Source of the DNA: Gymnodinialimonas ulvae
Lineage (GTDB): Bacteria > Pseudomonadota > Alphaproteobacteria > Rhodobacterales > Rhodobacteraceae
Reading direction: 5' to 3'
DNA length: 64,000 bases
Assembly (NCBI RefSeq): GCF_037543845.1
Contig: NZ_JBBIFX010000001.1
Location: 1,860,001 to 1,924,000, forward strand
Positions 1-7,925 of this stretch are shown piece by piece. The translations under genes were made by a program, and so were the position numbers. The notes under the pieces were generated by a model. That model was not told where the DNA came from. It saw only the letters and a list, made by a program, of their open reading frames with translations, and did not search any database. Position 1 is the stretch's first letter; each line of letters opens with the position of its first letter.

Positions 1-73
1 ACTGAGCTACGCCGGCATACCTTTGCACAGGCGCGGGAATAGCGCTGGCCCCACGCGATTGCAAGGGGGTCCG

Positions 74-478
74 TCACCCCAGATCGTAGGTTGTAAGCTC
101 AATCCGATTGCCGTCGGGATCGGTGAAATAGAGCGAATGAGACAGGCCGTGATCGACACAATCGGCGGCCGTAAGCCGCGTGCCGTCCCGCCCGACGATG
201 TCCGCGCGCGGCAGGCTTTCCACGAAGGTGCCAAAGGCCGAACCGGAGACCCGAAAGGCGATGGTGGCGTCGCGCGTGGGCGCTGCGCAATCGCGGGCAA
301 ACAGCGACAGGGCGGGCGCACCGTCGCCCGCCGACAGGATCAGCGGACCCATCGGATCATCGGCCCAAGCCGCCAGGTGCGGATCCCGCGATAGCCCGAG
401 CGCCCGCGCGTACCAATCGGCGGCGGCGTCGCGGTCGCGTACTTCGATATGAACATGATCGATCCGGTCGACCTGCAT
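74..478 (-). CDS. VOC (glyoxalase/dioxygenase fold) family protein
   Basis: A 134-residue protein. It opens with a strand-helix unit (RIDHVHIEVRD, then ADWYARALG) and closes with YFTDPDGNRIELTTYD, the usual last strand of the vicinal oxygen chelate fold. The His near residue 8 and the Glu in the final strand sit where metal ligands normally lie. The length fits a single-chain two-module VOC protein. The family includes glyoxalases, dioxygenases and drug-binding proteins, and the substrate cannot be read from the sequence. It stands alone, divergent from the small gene that starts at 552. Confidence 0.85.
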   Translation of the reverse strand: MQVDRIDHVHIEVRDRDAAADWYARALGLSRDPHLAAWADDPMGPLILSAGDGAPALSLFARDCAAPTRDATIAFRVSGSAFGTFVESLPRADIVGRDGTRLTAADCVDHGLSHSLYFTDPDGNRIELTTYDLG

Positions 479-551
479 GGGCGGGCCCCCTCCCTTGCGC
501 AGGGGTCCCGGCTTGCGTTACCCCGATTTCACAACCTTGGAGGCGCAGGAC

Positions 552-746
552 ATGGGCATCAACAGCGAAAACGAAATGGCCGCCGATCTGCAGATCGGAC
601 CAACGACGCTTGGCATGGTGCGCCTTTATGTCGTGGGGGACGGGATCGACCTGCCGATGGATTTCGAGCCGGAAGAGGCCGAAGAGATCGCAGATGAGTT
701 GCGCGCGGCGGCGGCAGCAGCCCGCAAGGCGGGCAAGAAGCGCTAG
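552..746 (+). CDS. Small conserved acidic protein (DUF6324-like)
   Basis: A 64-residue protein. I start it at the ATG at 552 because a GGAGG ribosome binding site lies at 539-543. An in-frame start further upstream at 477 would overlap the divergent VOC gene. The product has an acidic middle (FEPEEAEEIADEL) followed by an Ala-rich helix and a basic end (RKAGKKR). It resembles small proteins conserved in Rhodobacteraceae that I recall as DUF6324, but that name is from memory. No function is known. Confidence 0.7.
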   Translation: MGINSENEMAADLQIGPTTLGMVRLYVVGDGIDLPMDFEPEEAEEIADELRAAAAAARKAGKKR

Positions 747-849
747 AGGACAAACAGGGTCCGACGCCCCGAAAGGAAGACGCCGGACCCGATGCCTTGC
801 ACAGCGCAAGTTACTTGTTACTCACAACACGCTACACGACACTCGTTAA

Positions 850-1521
850 TCAAAAGCGAAACCGGAGGCCGACGTTGACTGAAAGGTCGTCGAAATCGCC
901 AGACACCGTGCCCGTGCTGACGCCGGCGGCGTTGAAACGCTGTGATTCCACGTCAAACAGGCGGCGGTAGCGGACATCCCCGGTCAGAGCGAGTGAGTCG
1001 CTCAGGTCATAGGACGCGCCGGCAATCAATTGGGCGGCAAAAACGGTGTCATCTTCGTTCACTTCAACGCCAGGGCCGTAGACGAGGTCCTGTTCGACAA
1101 AGGCAACGCCAAGGCCCGCGCCGAGATAGGGCGTGACCGGGCCGCCGGTGTCGAAATCGTAAAGGCCATTGGCAAACAGCGTCGTGGCGCGAATGCCGCC
1201 ATCGACATTGATTTCAGCCGCATCGCCATTGCCGGAGAAAAAGATCTCATCGGCGTCGGACTCGGTATAGGACAGCTCGACCTCGGCGCGGATCGAGGGG
1301 GCGATGGTTGCGCCGATGCCGATGCCGAAGTTGAAGCCGCTGTCATAATCGGTATCGACCGATTGCAGGCCACCGGGCGGGGTGATGGTGCCTTCGTAGT
1401 CGGATTGACCTTCGAAGGTGATGCCGCCGAAGACAAAGCCGTAGGGATCTTGCAGGGATTGGGCGGAGGCCGCGCCACCGAGCAGGGTCAGGGCGGCGAT
1501 CAGAGCGAGGGAGCGTTTCAT
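850..1521 (-). CDS. Outer-membrane beta-barrel protein (OmpA/Opa-type porin fold)
   Basis: A 223-residue protein with a clear signal peptide (basic MKRS, hydrophobic core, cleavage after GGAASA). The mature part is a series of alternating strands rich in Gly, Tyr and Asp, such as YGFVFGGITFEGQ and GIGIGATIAPSIRAEVELSY. It ends in a terminal Phe (VNVGLRFRF), the usual signal for outer-membrane insertion. Its length and pattern fit a small 8-stranded barrel. An AGGAAAA ribosome binding site precedes the ATG. The cargo or binding role is unknown. Confidence 0.85.
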   Translation of the reverse strand: MKRSLALIAALTLLGGAASAQSLQDPYGFVFGGITFEGQSDYEGTITPPGGLQSVDTDYDSGFNFGIGIGATIAPSIRAEVELSYTESDADEIFFSGNGDAAEINVDGGIRATTLFANGLYDFDTGGPVTPYLGAGLGVAFVEQDLVYGPGVEVNEDDTVFAAQLIAGASYDLSDSLALTGDVRYRRLFDVESQRFNAAGVSTGTVSGDFDDLSVNVGLRFRF

Positions 1522-1599
1522 TGGATTTTCCTGGGTTAGGGGCTGCAGCGCTGTCTTAGGCGATGCAACCGATCACCTGGAAATCACCATCCCGTGTTA

Positions 1600-1630
1600 A
1601 ATTTATTGTTTAAATTCATACATTTAAAAC
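1600..1630 (-). promoter_or_regulatory. AT-rich regulatory stretch upstream of the beta-barrel gene
   Basis: The gap between the barrel gene and mmcB contains an unusually AT-rich block with two TTTAAA palindromes at 1609-1614 and 1623-1628, whose starts are 14 bp apart. This spacing could place repeated operator half-sites or a promoter for the minus-strand barrel gene. I see no better promoter in the gap. This is inference from composition only. Confidence 0.3.
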
Positions 1631-1702
1631 GTGCACAGGCGCAGGCACATTGCGCATATCTGCAGAGCGACTAAAGCACCGGCCTGGGGTGTTTATGTCT
1701 GT

Positions 1703-2158
1703 CTAGAGGCCCTGTTGCGGGTCGCGCAGATATTGCAGGCGCAGCGCCGCGTGGCGAGCGAACTTCTGCGTCACCGCCTTGCGCCGCGCCCCGGCAAGCT
1801 TGGTTTCCAAGCCGAACCGCAGGATCTCGGCATCATAGGCATCGGCGATGATCAGGCCGGTGTCATCGGGCAGAAGCTCGGTCGGGAAAGCCTCATCCAC
1901 CGCCCAGAAATATCGATCCCCCCATTCAAGGTAGCCTTCCCATTTCGCATCCGACGTGAAATCGGCGCGCGACGACTTGCATTCGATCACCCAAAGCTCC
2001 CCCTTCGGGCCAAGCGCCATCACATCAAGCCGCTTGCCGCGTTCGGGGGTGAATTCTTCGAGTGTAACGAAATCATGCGCGCGCAGATGGCGACACACGC
2101 CCCGGGCCAGCAATTGGCCGGGTTTGGCATCGGGAAGCGGGGCAAGTACGGGGTCCAT
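1703..2158 (-). CDS. mmcB: MmcB family DNA repair protein
   Basis: A 151-residue protein with the MmcB/COG5321 pattern: KRLDVMALGPKGELWVIECKSSRADFTSDAKW, a PD-(D/E)XK-like core with Asp, then Glu-Cys-Lys. In Caulobacter the homologue is an SOS-induced gene for mitomycin C resistance. A longer frame starts at 2176, but that codon lies inside a LexA box (2171-2185), so the ATG at 2158 is preferred. No strong ribosome binding site precedes it, so the message may be leaderless or nearly so. The gene stands alone, next to a probable 6S RNA that reads the other way. Confidence 0.85.
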   Translation of the reverse strand: MDPVLAPLPDAKPGQLLARGVCRHLRAHDFVTLEEFTPERGKRLDVMALGPKGELWVIECKSSRADFTSDAKWEGYLEWGDRYFWAVDEAFPTELLPDDTGLIIADAYDAEILRFGLETKLAGARRKAVTQKFARHAALRLQYLRDPQQGL

Positions 2159-2170
2159 GGGAACAGATTG

Positions 2171-2185
2171 GAACATTTACGGAAC
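2171..2185 (-). promoter_or_regulatory. LexA (SOS) box upstream of mmcB
   Basis: On the minus strand the sequence reads GTTC-CGTAAAT-GTTC, an exact match to the alphaproteobacterial LexA site GTTC-N7-GTTC. It lies 13 bp upstream of the preferred mmcB start. That matches the known SOS control of the Caulobacter homologue, so LexA repression and damage induction of mmcB are expected. Confidence 0.8.
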
Positions 2186-2237
2186 ATTTTCAAGCGCGGC
2201 GCGCCCTTGCCGTGCGGTCCCATCCCACCTAAGTCCC

Positions 2238-2403
2238 TAAGCGACGGGTCTGCCCTTCTCGTACCTGTGGCAATATTCCGGTGGCCTTAAGCAAATCCGA
2301 GGGAGCTGGCTCTGACCGGGCCGTGGTCCGGCTACCTGGCGCCCACCTGTACATACAGGTCCTCGGGAATGAACGCCTCTACGGTTGTGGTGGTCCCCGT
2401 CAC
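2238..2403 (+). ncRNA. ssrS: Probable 6S RNA
   Basis: This intergenic stretch has no good coding frame but folds into a rod about 165 nt long. GACGGG (2243-2248) pairs with CCCGTC (2396-2401), CGTA (2260-2263) with TACG (2380-2383), ATTC (2275-2278) with GAAT (2367-2370), and CCGAGG (2297-2302) with CCTCGG (2361-2366). Inner hairpins are ACCTGT/ACAGGT (2345-2360) and CCGG/CCGG (2316-2331). A promoter-like TTGCCG (2207) with CTAAGT (2229) would start transcription near 2241. Length, shape and remembered alphaproteobacterial 6S sequences suggest 6S RNA, which binds the housekeeping RNA polymerase holoenzyme. The exact ends are estimates. Confidence 0.65.
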
Positions 2404-2414
2404 CTTATCCCGGC

Positions 2415-2744
2415 TTACGCGTTGCGGTGATCCGCGCGATCAGGGTGCACGCGCACCGGGATCGTGTCGGGTTCAAACACGGCCTGCGGGGACCGGGTCC
2501 CGCCACCCCCATCATCTTCCTCCTTCTCGGCCAGCATCATGATGCGGATGCCCATCTGCACCGATCCGAATGTGATCGTGCACAGCACCCAGAAGATGCC
2601 CACCGCAAAGAAGCCCTGCGGCGTATGCGTGACCAGATGCCAGAGGTTGCCGATATTGGCCCACAGCACGAGCCCGACGAAGGCGGCGGCGATCACGGCA
2701 CCGAAAGCCGCGTGACGTAACAGAAACCGGATGTGGGACGGCAT
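2415..2744 (-). CDS. Small two-helix membrane protein
   Basis: A 109-residue protein. The start at 2744 (MPSHIRFLL) is chosen because AGGAGA sits just upstream. An in-frame start at 2825 would add an unlikely Arg-rich leader. There are two hydrophobic segments, about residues 11-28 (AAFGAVIAAAFVGLVLWA) and 43-60 (FFAVGIFWVLCTITFGSV). A charged Gly-rich tail follows. The layout matches small Rhodobacteraceae inner-membrane proteins of unknown function. It converges on the probable 6S RNA. Confidence 0.7.
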   Translation of the reverse strand: MPSHIRFLLRHAAFGAVIAAAFVGLVLWANIGNLWHLVTHTPQGFFAVGIFWVLCTITFGSVQMGIRIMMLAEKEEDDGGGGTRSPQAVFEPDTIPVRVHPDRADHRNA

Positions 2745-2893
2745 GGTACTCTCCTGTCTTGGATAGCGGGGATATAGCCCGTCACACGCCGCCTGTCGAA
2801 CCGCACGGCAAACAGACGCCGACATCGGGCGGCCCTTGGGTCACGCGGGCCCGGACCTATATGGGGAGGAGCCTTGCACGAGAGTGACCCATT

Positions 2894-4219
2894 ATGCCCG
2901 ACCAAGCCCCGCGCAGCCGCGATCCCCATGGCCTGTCCCACGCCCGCGAATTGCAGGGGCACCTGAGTTGGCTCGACAGTTTTTCGGGGGCGGCGCTGGC
3001 GGTGCTGGCGACCGCGTCGGGGATCTACACCTATCTCGGGGTCTCCTCGCTTCTCGATGATACGGGCGCGTTGTCGTTCTTCGCGGCGTCGGCCTATTCC
3101 ATCGCGGTCTCGGTCGGTATCTTCGTCTTCTGGTCCTACCTGATGCGGCTTTTGCCCGCGATGCGCACGGCGGGCGCCAAGCTCAAGCTGATGGGCGCGA
3201 TGGCGCTGGGGTCCGTGGCGATCATCGCCATGTCTTCATGGCTCAACGCCGCCGCTCTGGCCGGTGCGGCGGCGGTCGAACAACACCTGGCGCGCACCGT
3301 TCAGGATTATCAACAGGCCCTCGAACAGGCCCATGACACCGCCGTCAGCGCGCAGGCGCTGCAACGCGACGTGGCCCGCGTGCGCCAAAGCTTCGAGGAC
3401 CTTTCCGAGCAGGAAGCCGCGGGCGATCTGTCAGGTCTCGCCGGACGCGGCGCGGTGTTTCGCGTGCTGCGCCAGAAAGCCGAGGAACTGGCCGCACTGG
3501 AGACGCAAATCGCCACGCAATCCGACCTGATCGAAAGCGCCTTCGATGAGGGCAACGTGATCCTGTCGCGGATGCGGGCCCTGATCGTAGAGCCCGGCGC
3601 GGTCGAGGCGCGTTCCGTCGCGTTCTCCGAGGATGCCGTGCGGCTGGCGGGGCTGGTCACCACGCTGCGGCAGCTTTCGGTCGCGCCGCTGGTGGACCGC
3701 GCCGCCGAGGATCTGTCGGCCTCGGTGGTGCTGCCGGAACTCGACGCCACCGGCGCGGCCGGACAGGATGCGCAGGCCTCCACCATTTCCAGCGTGCTGC
3801 AAGTGCTCGCCCTGCGCGCGGAATCGCTCGAAGACGCCGCCGAGCAGGTGCTTGCCCGCCCGGCCCCGTCTGAGGTCATCTACACGCCAATCTCAAGCGC
3901 CGACGCGGTCATTCTCTATGCCCGCAATTTCGTGCCGTCCTGGGCCGGGGCGATCGCCATCGACCTTCTGCCCGGGGTTCTGGTTCTGATCCTGATGGTA
4001 ACGCAGGGCGCGATCCGCGCAGGCCGCGGCGACCTGCCTGCCGAAGACACGCTGACGCTGGCCGAATTGCGCGCCGCCCTGCATGCCATGCGCGAGATGG
4101 AGGCGCTCGACCGCGCCGATCAGGTGCAGATCGAGGCCGCCGGACAACCGCCACGGCCTCGCAACACGGCCGAAAACATCAGCCCCCTGCCCGGTGCGCC
4201 CGCGCGGTCCAATGACTGA
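2894..4219 (+). CDS. Membrane protein with long periplasmic or cytoplasmic coiled coil
   Basis: A 441-residue protein I do not recognise. It has three hydrophobic segments near residues 31-50, 64-84 and 100-120. A long Ala/Glu/Gln-rich helical region follows (about 125-250, for example AVEQHLARTVQDYQQALEQ). A fourth membrane segment lies near 347-370 (AIAIDLLPGVLVLILMVTQ). The C-terminal tail is charged and then Pro-rich. It overlaps the next gene by 8 bp (ATG at 4212, stop at 4219). The two are therefore probably translated together, and may form one envelope unit. The start is the first ATG and lacks a strong ribosome binding site. Confidence 0.75.
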   Translation: MPDQAPRSRDPHGLSHARELQGHLSWLDSFSGAALAVLATASGIYTYLGVSSLLDDTGALSFFAASAYSIAVSVGIFVFWSYLMRLLPAMRTAGAKLKLMGAMALGSVAIIAMSSWLNAAALAGAAAVEQHLARTVQDYQQALEQAHDTAVSAQALQRDVARVRQSFEDLSEQEAAGDLSGLAGRGAVFRVLRQKAEELAALETQIATQSDLIESAFDEGNVILSRMRALIVEPGAVEARSVAFSEDAVRLAGLVTTLRQLSVAPLVDRAAEDLSASVVLPELDATGAAGQDAQASTISSVLQVLALRAESLEDAAEQVLARPAPSEVIYTPISSADAVILYARNFVPSWAGAIAIDLLPGVLVLILMVTQGAIRAGRGDLPAEDTLTLAELRAALHAMREMEALDRADQVQIEAAGQPPRPRNTAENISPLPGAPARSND

Positions 4220-5009
4220 AACGACGCAGACCGACCCGGTCGCGCGCAAGGGCATGACTGTCCGGCGGGCCGTGCTTGCAATCCTCGGGCTGCAGATCGG
4301 CATGGCCGTGGTTCTGGCGGGCTCCGACCTGATCGGCGCGCTGCCGCAGCTTCTGACCGGGCCGCGCGCGCCCGCGCTCGATGCGCCGGTGGCACCGGGT
4401 GATCAGGTACGGCGCTTCCGGCCCGGCGATCTGCCCGGCCGCGAGCGTGTGTCGCCCGAGCGGCAGACCCCGGTCCCCGACCCCGGCGACATGCCCACGC
4501 GTCTGCGCTTCACCGTTGAGGGCGAGGTTGCGCTTCTGACCGGCGATATCGCCCCCGGCGACGCGGCCCGGTTTGCGGAATGGTTGCCCGACACCACCGA
4601 TCTGCGCACGATCCGCCTGCATTCCCCCGGCGGCTCGGTCGATGATGCGCTGGCCATCGGGGCCGCAATCCGCGACGCGGCGTTGGACACAACGATGGAG
4701 GTTGGCGACATCTGCCTGTCCGCCTGCCCCTACATCCTTGCCGGCGGCGTCGCCCGCACGATCCCCGAGGGTGCGATGGTCGGCGTGCATCAGCATTACT
4801 TCGGCGAAAACACCGCCCTGCCGGCCTTCCTTGCGGTTGAGGATATCCAGCGCGGACAGGCCGACGTAATGGCCCATCTCGACACGATGGGTATCGATGT
4901 CCGCGTCATGCAACACGCACTCAGCACGCCGCCCGAAGCGATCTACGTGCTCTTGCCCGAAGAGCTGACCGAATACGATTTCATCACCTCGCCCAGCGCA
5001 GCCGACTAA
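4212..5009 (+). CDS. COG3904-like periplasmic ClpP/crotonase-fold protein
   Basis: A 265-residue protein. The ATG at 4212 overlaps the stop of the upstream membrane gene. An N-terminal hydrophobic segment (residues 16-40) would anchor it or export it. The C-terminal half has ClpP-fold hallmarks: IRLHSPGGSVDDALAIGAAIRD, then GDICLSACPYILAGG, where the Ser of LSAC sits at the position of the protease nucleophile. IPEGAMVGVHQHYF follows and could supply His. The family resembles periplasmic serine-protease-like proteins (COG3904). Whether it cleaves peptides is not known. Confidence 0.75.
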   Translation: MTETTQTDPVARKGMTVRRAVLAILGLQIGMAVVLAGSDLIGALPQLLTGPRAPALDAPVAPGDQVRRFRPGDLPGRERVSPERQTPVPDPGDMPTRLRFTVEGEVALLTGDIAPGDAARFAEWLPDTTDLRTIRLHSPGGSVDDALAIGAAIRDAALDTTMEVGDICLSACPYILAGGVARTIPEGAMVGVHQHYFGENTALPAFLAVEDIQRGQADVMAHLDTMGIDVRVMQHALSTPPEAIYVLLPEELTEYDFITSPSAAD

Positions 5010-5054
5010 GCTCCCGCGCCCGGTCTTCCATTGGTCACCAATACCTTCGGGGGG

Positions 5055-5105
5055 AATGACCGCTTTTCCCCTGGAAAAGAGGTCATTAGGGGGCAGACAG
5101 CCCCC
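5055..5105. terminator. Double hairpin between convergent genes
   Basis: Two inverted repeats follow each other. AATGACC (5055-5061) pairs with GGTCATT (5081-5087), enclosing CTTTTCC/GGAAAAG around a CCT loop. GGGGGC (5089-5094) pairs with GCCCCC (5100-5105). They lie between the stop of the plus-strand COG3904-like gene and the stop of minus-strand nusB, so they probably act as a two-way terminator. There is no clean U-tract. Confidence 0.6.
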
Positions 5106-5140
5106 CTGTCGTCAAACAATATCGCGCCGCGAAATCCAGG

Positions 5141-5617
5141 TCAGAACGCCTCGGGCTTGGCCTCGCGGGCCATATGGTCGAGCACGGCGTTGACGAATTT
5201 CGCCTCCTTGCCTTCCGGAAAAAACGCGCGCGCCACGTCGACATATTCGGTGATCACAACCTTGGGCGGCGCCTTGCCGTCGACCAATTCGGCGCCCGCC
5301 GCGCGGAACAGGCCGCGCAGGGTGGGGTCGATCCGGTTGATCGGCCATTTCTCCACCAACGCGCGGTCCGTCATCTGGTCAATCCTGGCCTGCAATTCCA
5401 CCGCATCTTCCAGCGTCTTGCGGAACAGATCAACGTCGCCTTCGACCATCTCTTCGCCATCATATGTGGCGCCGAAGCGATGTGTCTCGAATTCCGCGCG
5501 CACGGCATCAAGGCCCTGATTGGAATGCTCCATCTGGAACAGCGCCTGAACGGCGTAAAGCCGCGCGGCGGAGCGCATTTGTTTCTGCGCCTCGCGGTTG
5601 GGTTTCGCGTCACTCAT
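5141..5617 (-). CDS. nusB: Transcription antitermination factor NusB
   Basis: A 158-residue, all-helical NusB. Diagnostic stretches are RSAARLYAVQALFQMEHS near the N-terminus and KVVITEYVDVARAFFPEGKEAKFVNAVLDHMARE at the C-terminus. NusB binds boxA RNA with NusE (S10) in rRNA antitermination. It overlaps ribH by 4 bp (5614-5617). The ribH-nusB pairing is common in bacteria and supports the call. Confidence 0.96.
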   Translation of the reverse strand: MSDAKPNREAQKQMRSAARLYAVQALFQMEHSNQGLDAVRAEFETHRFGATYDGEEMVEGDVDLFRKTLEDAVELQARIDQMTDRALVEKWPINRIDPTLRGLFRAAGAELVDGKAPPKVVITEYVDVARAFFPEGKEAKFVNAVLDHMAREAKPEAF

Positions 5618-6153
5618 GCCTGGGCCGATCCGTCATCTGCAATCTCGATGGTGCCGCGCGGTTTGAAGCCGAGGTTGCCCTTGGGCTGGCCGTATTTACG
5701 GGTCAGCGCGATCAGGTGCAGCGCCGCCTCCGCCGCACCACCCGCGGTGTTGAGCCGCGTGCCATCGGCGCGTTCTTCGGCCTGTTCGCGGGTCTCCACG
5801 GTGATGATCCCGTTGCCGATGCACACCCCCTGCAAGCCAAGCATGGTCAGGGCACGCGCGGATTCGTTTACCACCACATCGTAATGCGACGTCGCCCCCC
5901 GGATCACGCAGCCAAGGGCGACAAAACCGTCAAAATTGCTCATCCGATGCGCAATGGAAATCGCCGTCGGCACTTCCAGAGATCCCGGCACTTCGATCAC
6001 CTCGTGGCCCACCCCCGCATTGTCCAGCACCGCCGTGACCGCCGCGACCTGCGCCTGTGCAATCGCGGTGTAATAGGGCGCGATCACGATGCCGATTTTC
6101 ACCGGGCGGTCGAACGTGGGCAGCCCCAGGTCATTGTCGGAATGTCCGGCCAT
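5614..6153 (-). CDS. ribH: 6,7-dimethyl-8-ribityllumazine synthase
   Basis: A 179-residue lumazine synthase, which condenses the ribitylamino-pyrimidinedione with dihydroxybutanone phosphate. Visible signatures are PGSLEVPTAI near residue 55, GFVALGCVIRGATSHYDVVVNESARAL (the GATxH phosphate and catalytic His region) and GVCIGNGIITVETREQAEERA. A short tail (about 15-20 residues) extends past the usual end. The ATG overlaps the last base of the ribB stop at 6153, and nusB follows with a 4-bp overlap. ribB, ribH and nusB thus form one transcript. Confidence 0.95.
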   Translation of the reverse strand: MAGHSDNDLGLPTFDRPVKIGIVIAPYYTAIAQAQVAAVTAVLDNAGVGHEVIEVPGSLEVPTAISIAHRMSNFDGFVALGCVIRGATSHYDVVVNESARALTMLGLQGVCIGNGIITVETREQAEERADGTRLNTAGGAAEAALHLIALTRKYGQPKGNLGFKPRGTIEIADDGSAQA

Positions 6154-7283
6154 TATCCAAGCTCCGAGATTTTGCGCGTGTCCACGATCTGCAGGCCATA
6201 GGCATCAAGGCCCACGACTTTGGGTTTGGGCGAGTTGGTCAGAAGGATCATATCGCTCAGGCCGAGCGAGCTGAGGATCTGCGCGCCCAGACCGTATTGG
6301 CGCAGCGTCTGGGGCGAGACCTCGTCATCGAGCACCAGTTTCATCGTCAAATCCCGCAACAACACCAAAACCCCGCGCCCTTCCTCGGCGATCAGGCGCA
6401 TCGCGTCGTGGAATTCATCGGCCCGGCCCGAGGGGCCGACCCCGACCACATCCAAAAGCGGGTCCATCGCATGCATCCGCACCAGGACCGGGTCGTCACC
6501 GCTGATATCGCCCTTGATCAGAACGATATGCTCGGCGCCCTGCGTCTCGTCGGTATAGATCCGCATGGTCCACTCGCCGCCGAATTCCGAGGTGATGACC
6601 TCTTCCTGGCGGGCTTTCACAAGGTTGTCGTGGCGGCGGCGATAGGCGATCAGATCGCTGATCGTGCCGATCTTCAGCCCGTGATGCTGCGCAAAGGCAA
6701 TCAGATCCGGCAGCCGCGCCATGGACCCGTCGTCGTTCATGATCTCGCAGATCACGCCCGCCGCCGTCAGCCCCGCCAGCCGCGCGATATCAACCGCCGC
6801 CTCGGTATGGCCCGCGCGCACCAGCACGCCACCATCCTTGGCGCGCAACGGAAAGATATGGCCGGGGGTCGCAATGTCCTGCGCCCCCTTGGAGGCGTCG
6901 ATCGCAACCTGAATGGTCCGCGCGCGGTCGGCGGCGGAAATGCCGGTCGTCACCCCCTCGCGCGCCTCGATCGACGTGGTGAACGCGGTCTCGTGGCGCG
7001 AGGAATTGTTGGTGCTCATCAGGCCGAGGCCCAACTGGTCAATCCGGTCCGACGTCATCGACAAGCAGATCAAGCCGCGCCCATGGGTCGCCATGAAATT
7101 CACCACATCCGGCGTTGCCCATTGCGCGGGGATCACCAGATCGCCTTCGTTTTCGCGATCCTCGTGATCCACAAGGATGAACATTCGGCCATTGGCGGCA
7201 TCTTCAAGGATCTCTTCGACGGACGAAATCGCATCCGACCAATCCTGTTCGACGGGGCCGGGATCTTCAAAGGTTTGGCTCAT
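6153..7283 (-). CDS. ribB: 3,4-dihydroxy-2-butanone-4-phosphate synthase with degenerate GTP cyclohydrolase II domain
   Basis: A 376-residue RibB. The start at 7283 is chosen because GAGAGGA precedes it; an ATG at 7328 lacks such a site. The N-terminal half is an intact DHBP synthase: GRMFILVDHEDRENEGDLV (acidic metal-binding loop), THGRGLICL, and GHIFPLRAKDGGVLVRAGHTEAAVDIARLAG. The C-terminal half has the RibA fold. However, the three zinc Cys are absent (VLVRMHAMDPLLDVVG stands where the first Cys normally lies). The QEGRGIG loop is also missing. This half therefore should not hydrolyse GTP. The protein is co-transcribed with ribH and nusB. Confidence 0.93.
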   Translation of the reverse strand: MSQTFEDPGPVEQDWSDAISSVEEILEDAANGRMFILVDHEDRENEGDLVIPAQWATPDVVNFMATHGRGLICLSMTSDRIDQLGLGLMSTNNSSRHETAFTTSIEAREGVTTGISAADRARTIQVAIDASKGAQDIATPGHIFPLRAKDGGVLVRAGHTEAAVDIARLAGLTAAGVICEIMNDDGSMARLPDLIAFAQHHGLKIGTISDLIAYRRRHDNLVKARQEEVITSEFGGEWTMRIYTDETQGAEHIVLIKGDISGDDPVLVRMHAMDPLLDVVGVGPSGRADEFHDAMRLIAEEGRGVLVLLRDLTMKLVLDDEVSPQTLRQYGLGAQILSSLGLSDMILLTNSPKPKVVGLDAYGLQIVDTRKISELG

Positions 7284-7355
7284 GGATACATCCTCTCGCG
7301 GGTCCTGCAGGGGCAGATAATCCAACACCCCCCGAATGGCCAGAGATCGGTTGCG

Positions 7356-7913
7356 TCACGCCGCGTCGGGACGGATCAGATCCGGGGCGATGGTGCCCCC
7401 AAGGCCCGCCGTCGCGGACCAGTCACGCTCCAACGCAGTGGCCGCAACAACAACAAGCCCATCAAGCGGAACCTCCGCCTCCCGTGCAAGCTCGCGCAGG
7501 GCCTCGCGTGCCGCGCGCCAGGGCACCGAAAGGCCCGGCGCGCGGCCCACGGCCTCGACCCCGCCCCGCGCCATCACGGCGGCTGGATCCTTTGGAAGAT
7601 GCACCGCGATCAGGCGCGCAGCAGCCCCGTCCAGCGCGTTCAACCGAACCCGGGCCGGCGGCGGCACAATCGTCGAACGCCCCATGCCCAGCGCGTTGTC
7701 GGAAAACAGAAACCCCACGATATCGCGGCCCGAGACCGCCCGGATCGTGGCATAGGCCTTGTACGGCAGACCCAGCCGTTCGGCCCGCTTGACCCGCAGG
7801 CGCACCACCTCCAGCGGCAAACTCGGCAGCAACGCGGCGCGCGCCTTGCGCCAGGCGACACGCCGAAACCCTGTGCCCGCGTCCATCGAAGGGCCCTTGT
7901 TATGTCCCATCAT
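7356..7913 (-). CDS. Conserved hypothetical protein (MGHNKGP N-terminus)
   Basis: A 185-residue protein of unknown function. It begins MMGHNKGPSMDAG, a short motif seen at the front of various alphaproteobacterial proteins. A basic segment follows (FRRVAWRKARAALLPSLPLEVVRLRVKRAERLGLPYKAYATIRA). The middle is mixed alpha/beta, and the end is AGLGGTIAPDLIRPDAA. There is no signal peptide or membrane segment. It lies between ribE and ribB on the same strand, 72 bp upstream of ribB. The basic front could suit nucleic-acid binding, but that is a guess. Confidence 0.65.
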   Translation of the reverse strand: MMGHNKGPSMDAGTGFRRVAWRKARAALLPSLPLEVVRLRVKRAERLGLPYKAYATIRAVSGRDIVGFLFSDNALGMGRSTIVPPPARVRLNALDGAAARLIAVHLPKDPAAVMARGGVEAVGRAPGLSVPWRAAREALRELAREAEVPLDGLVVVAATALERDWSATAGLGGTIAPDLIRPDAA

Positions 7914-7925
7914 TCTTATGTCCGA

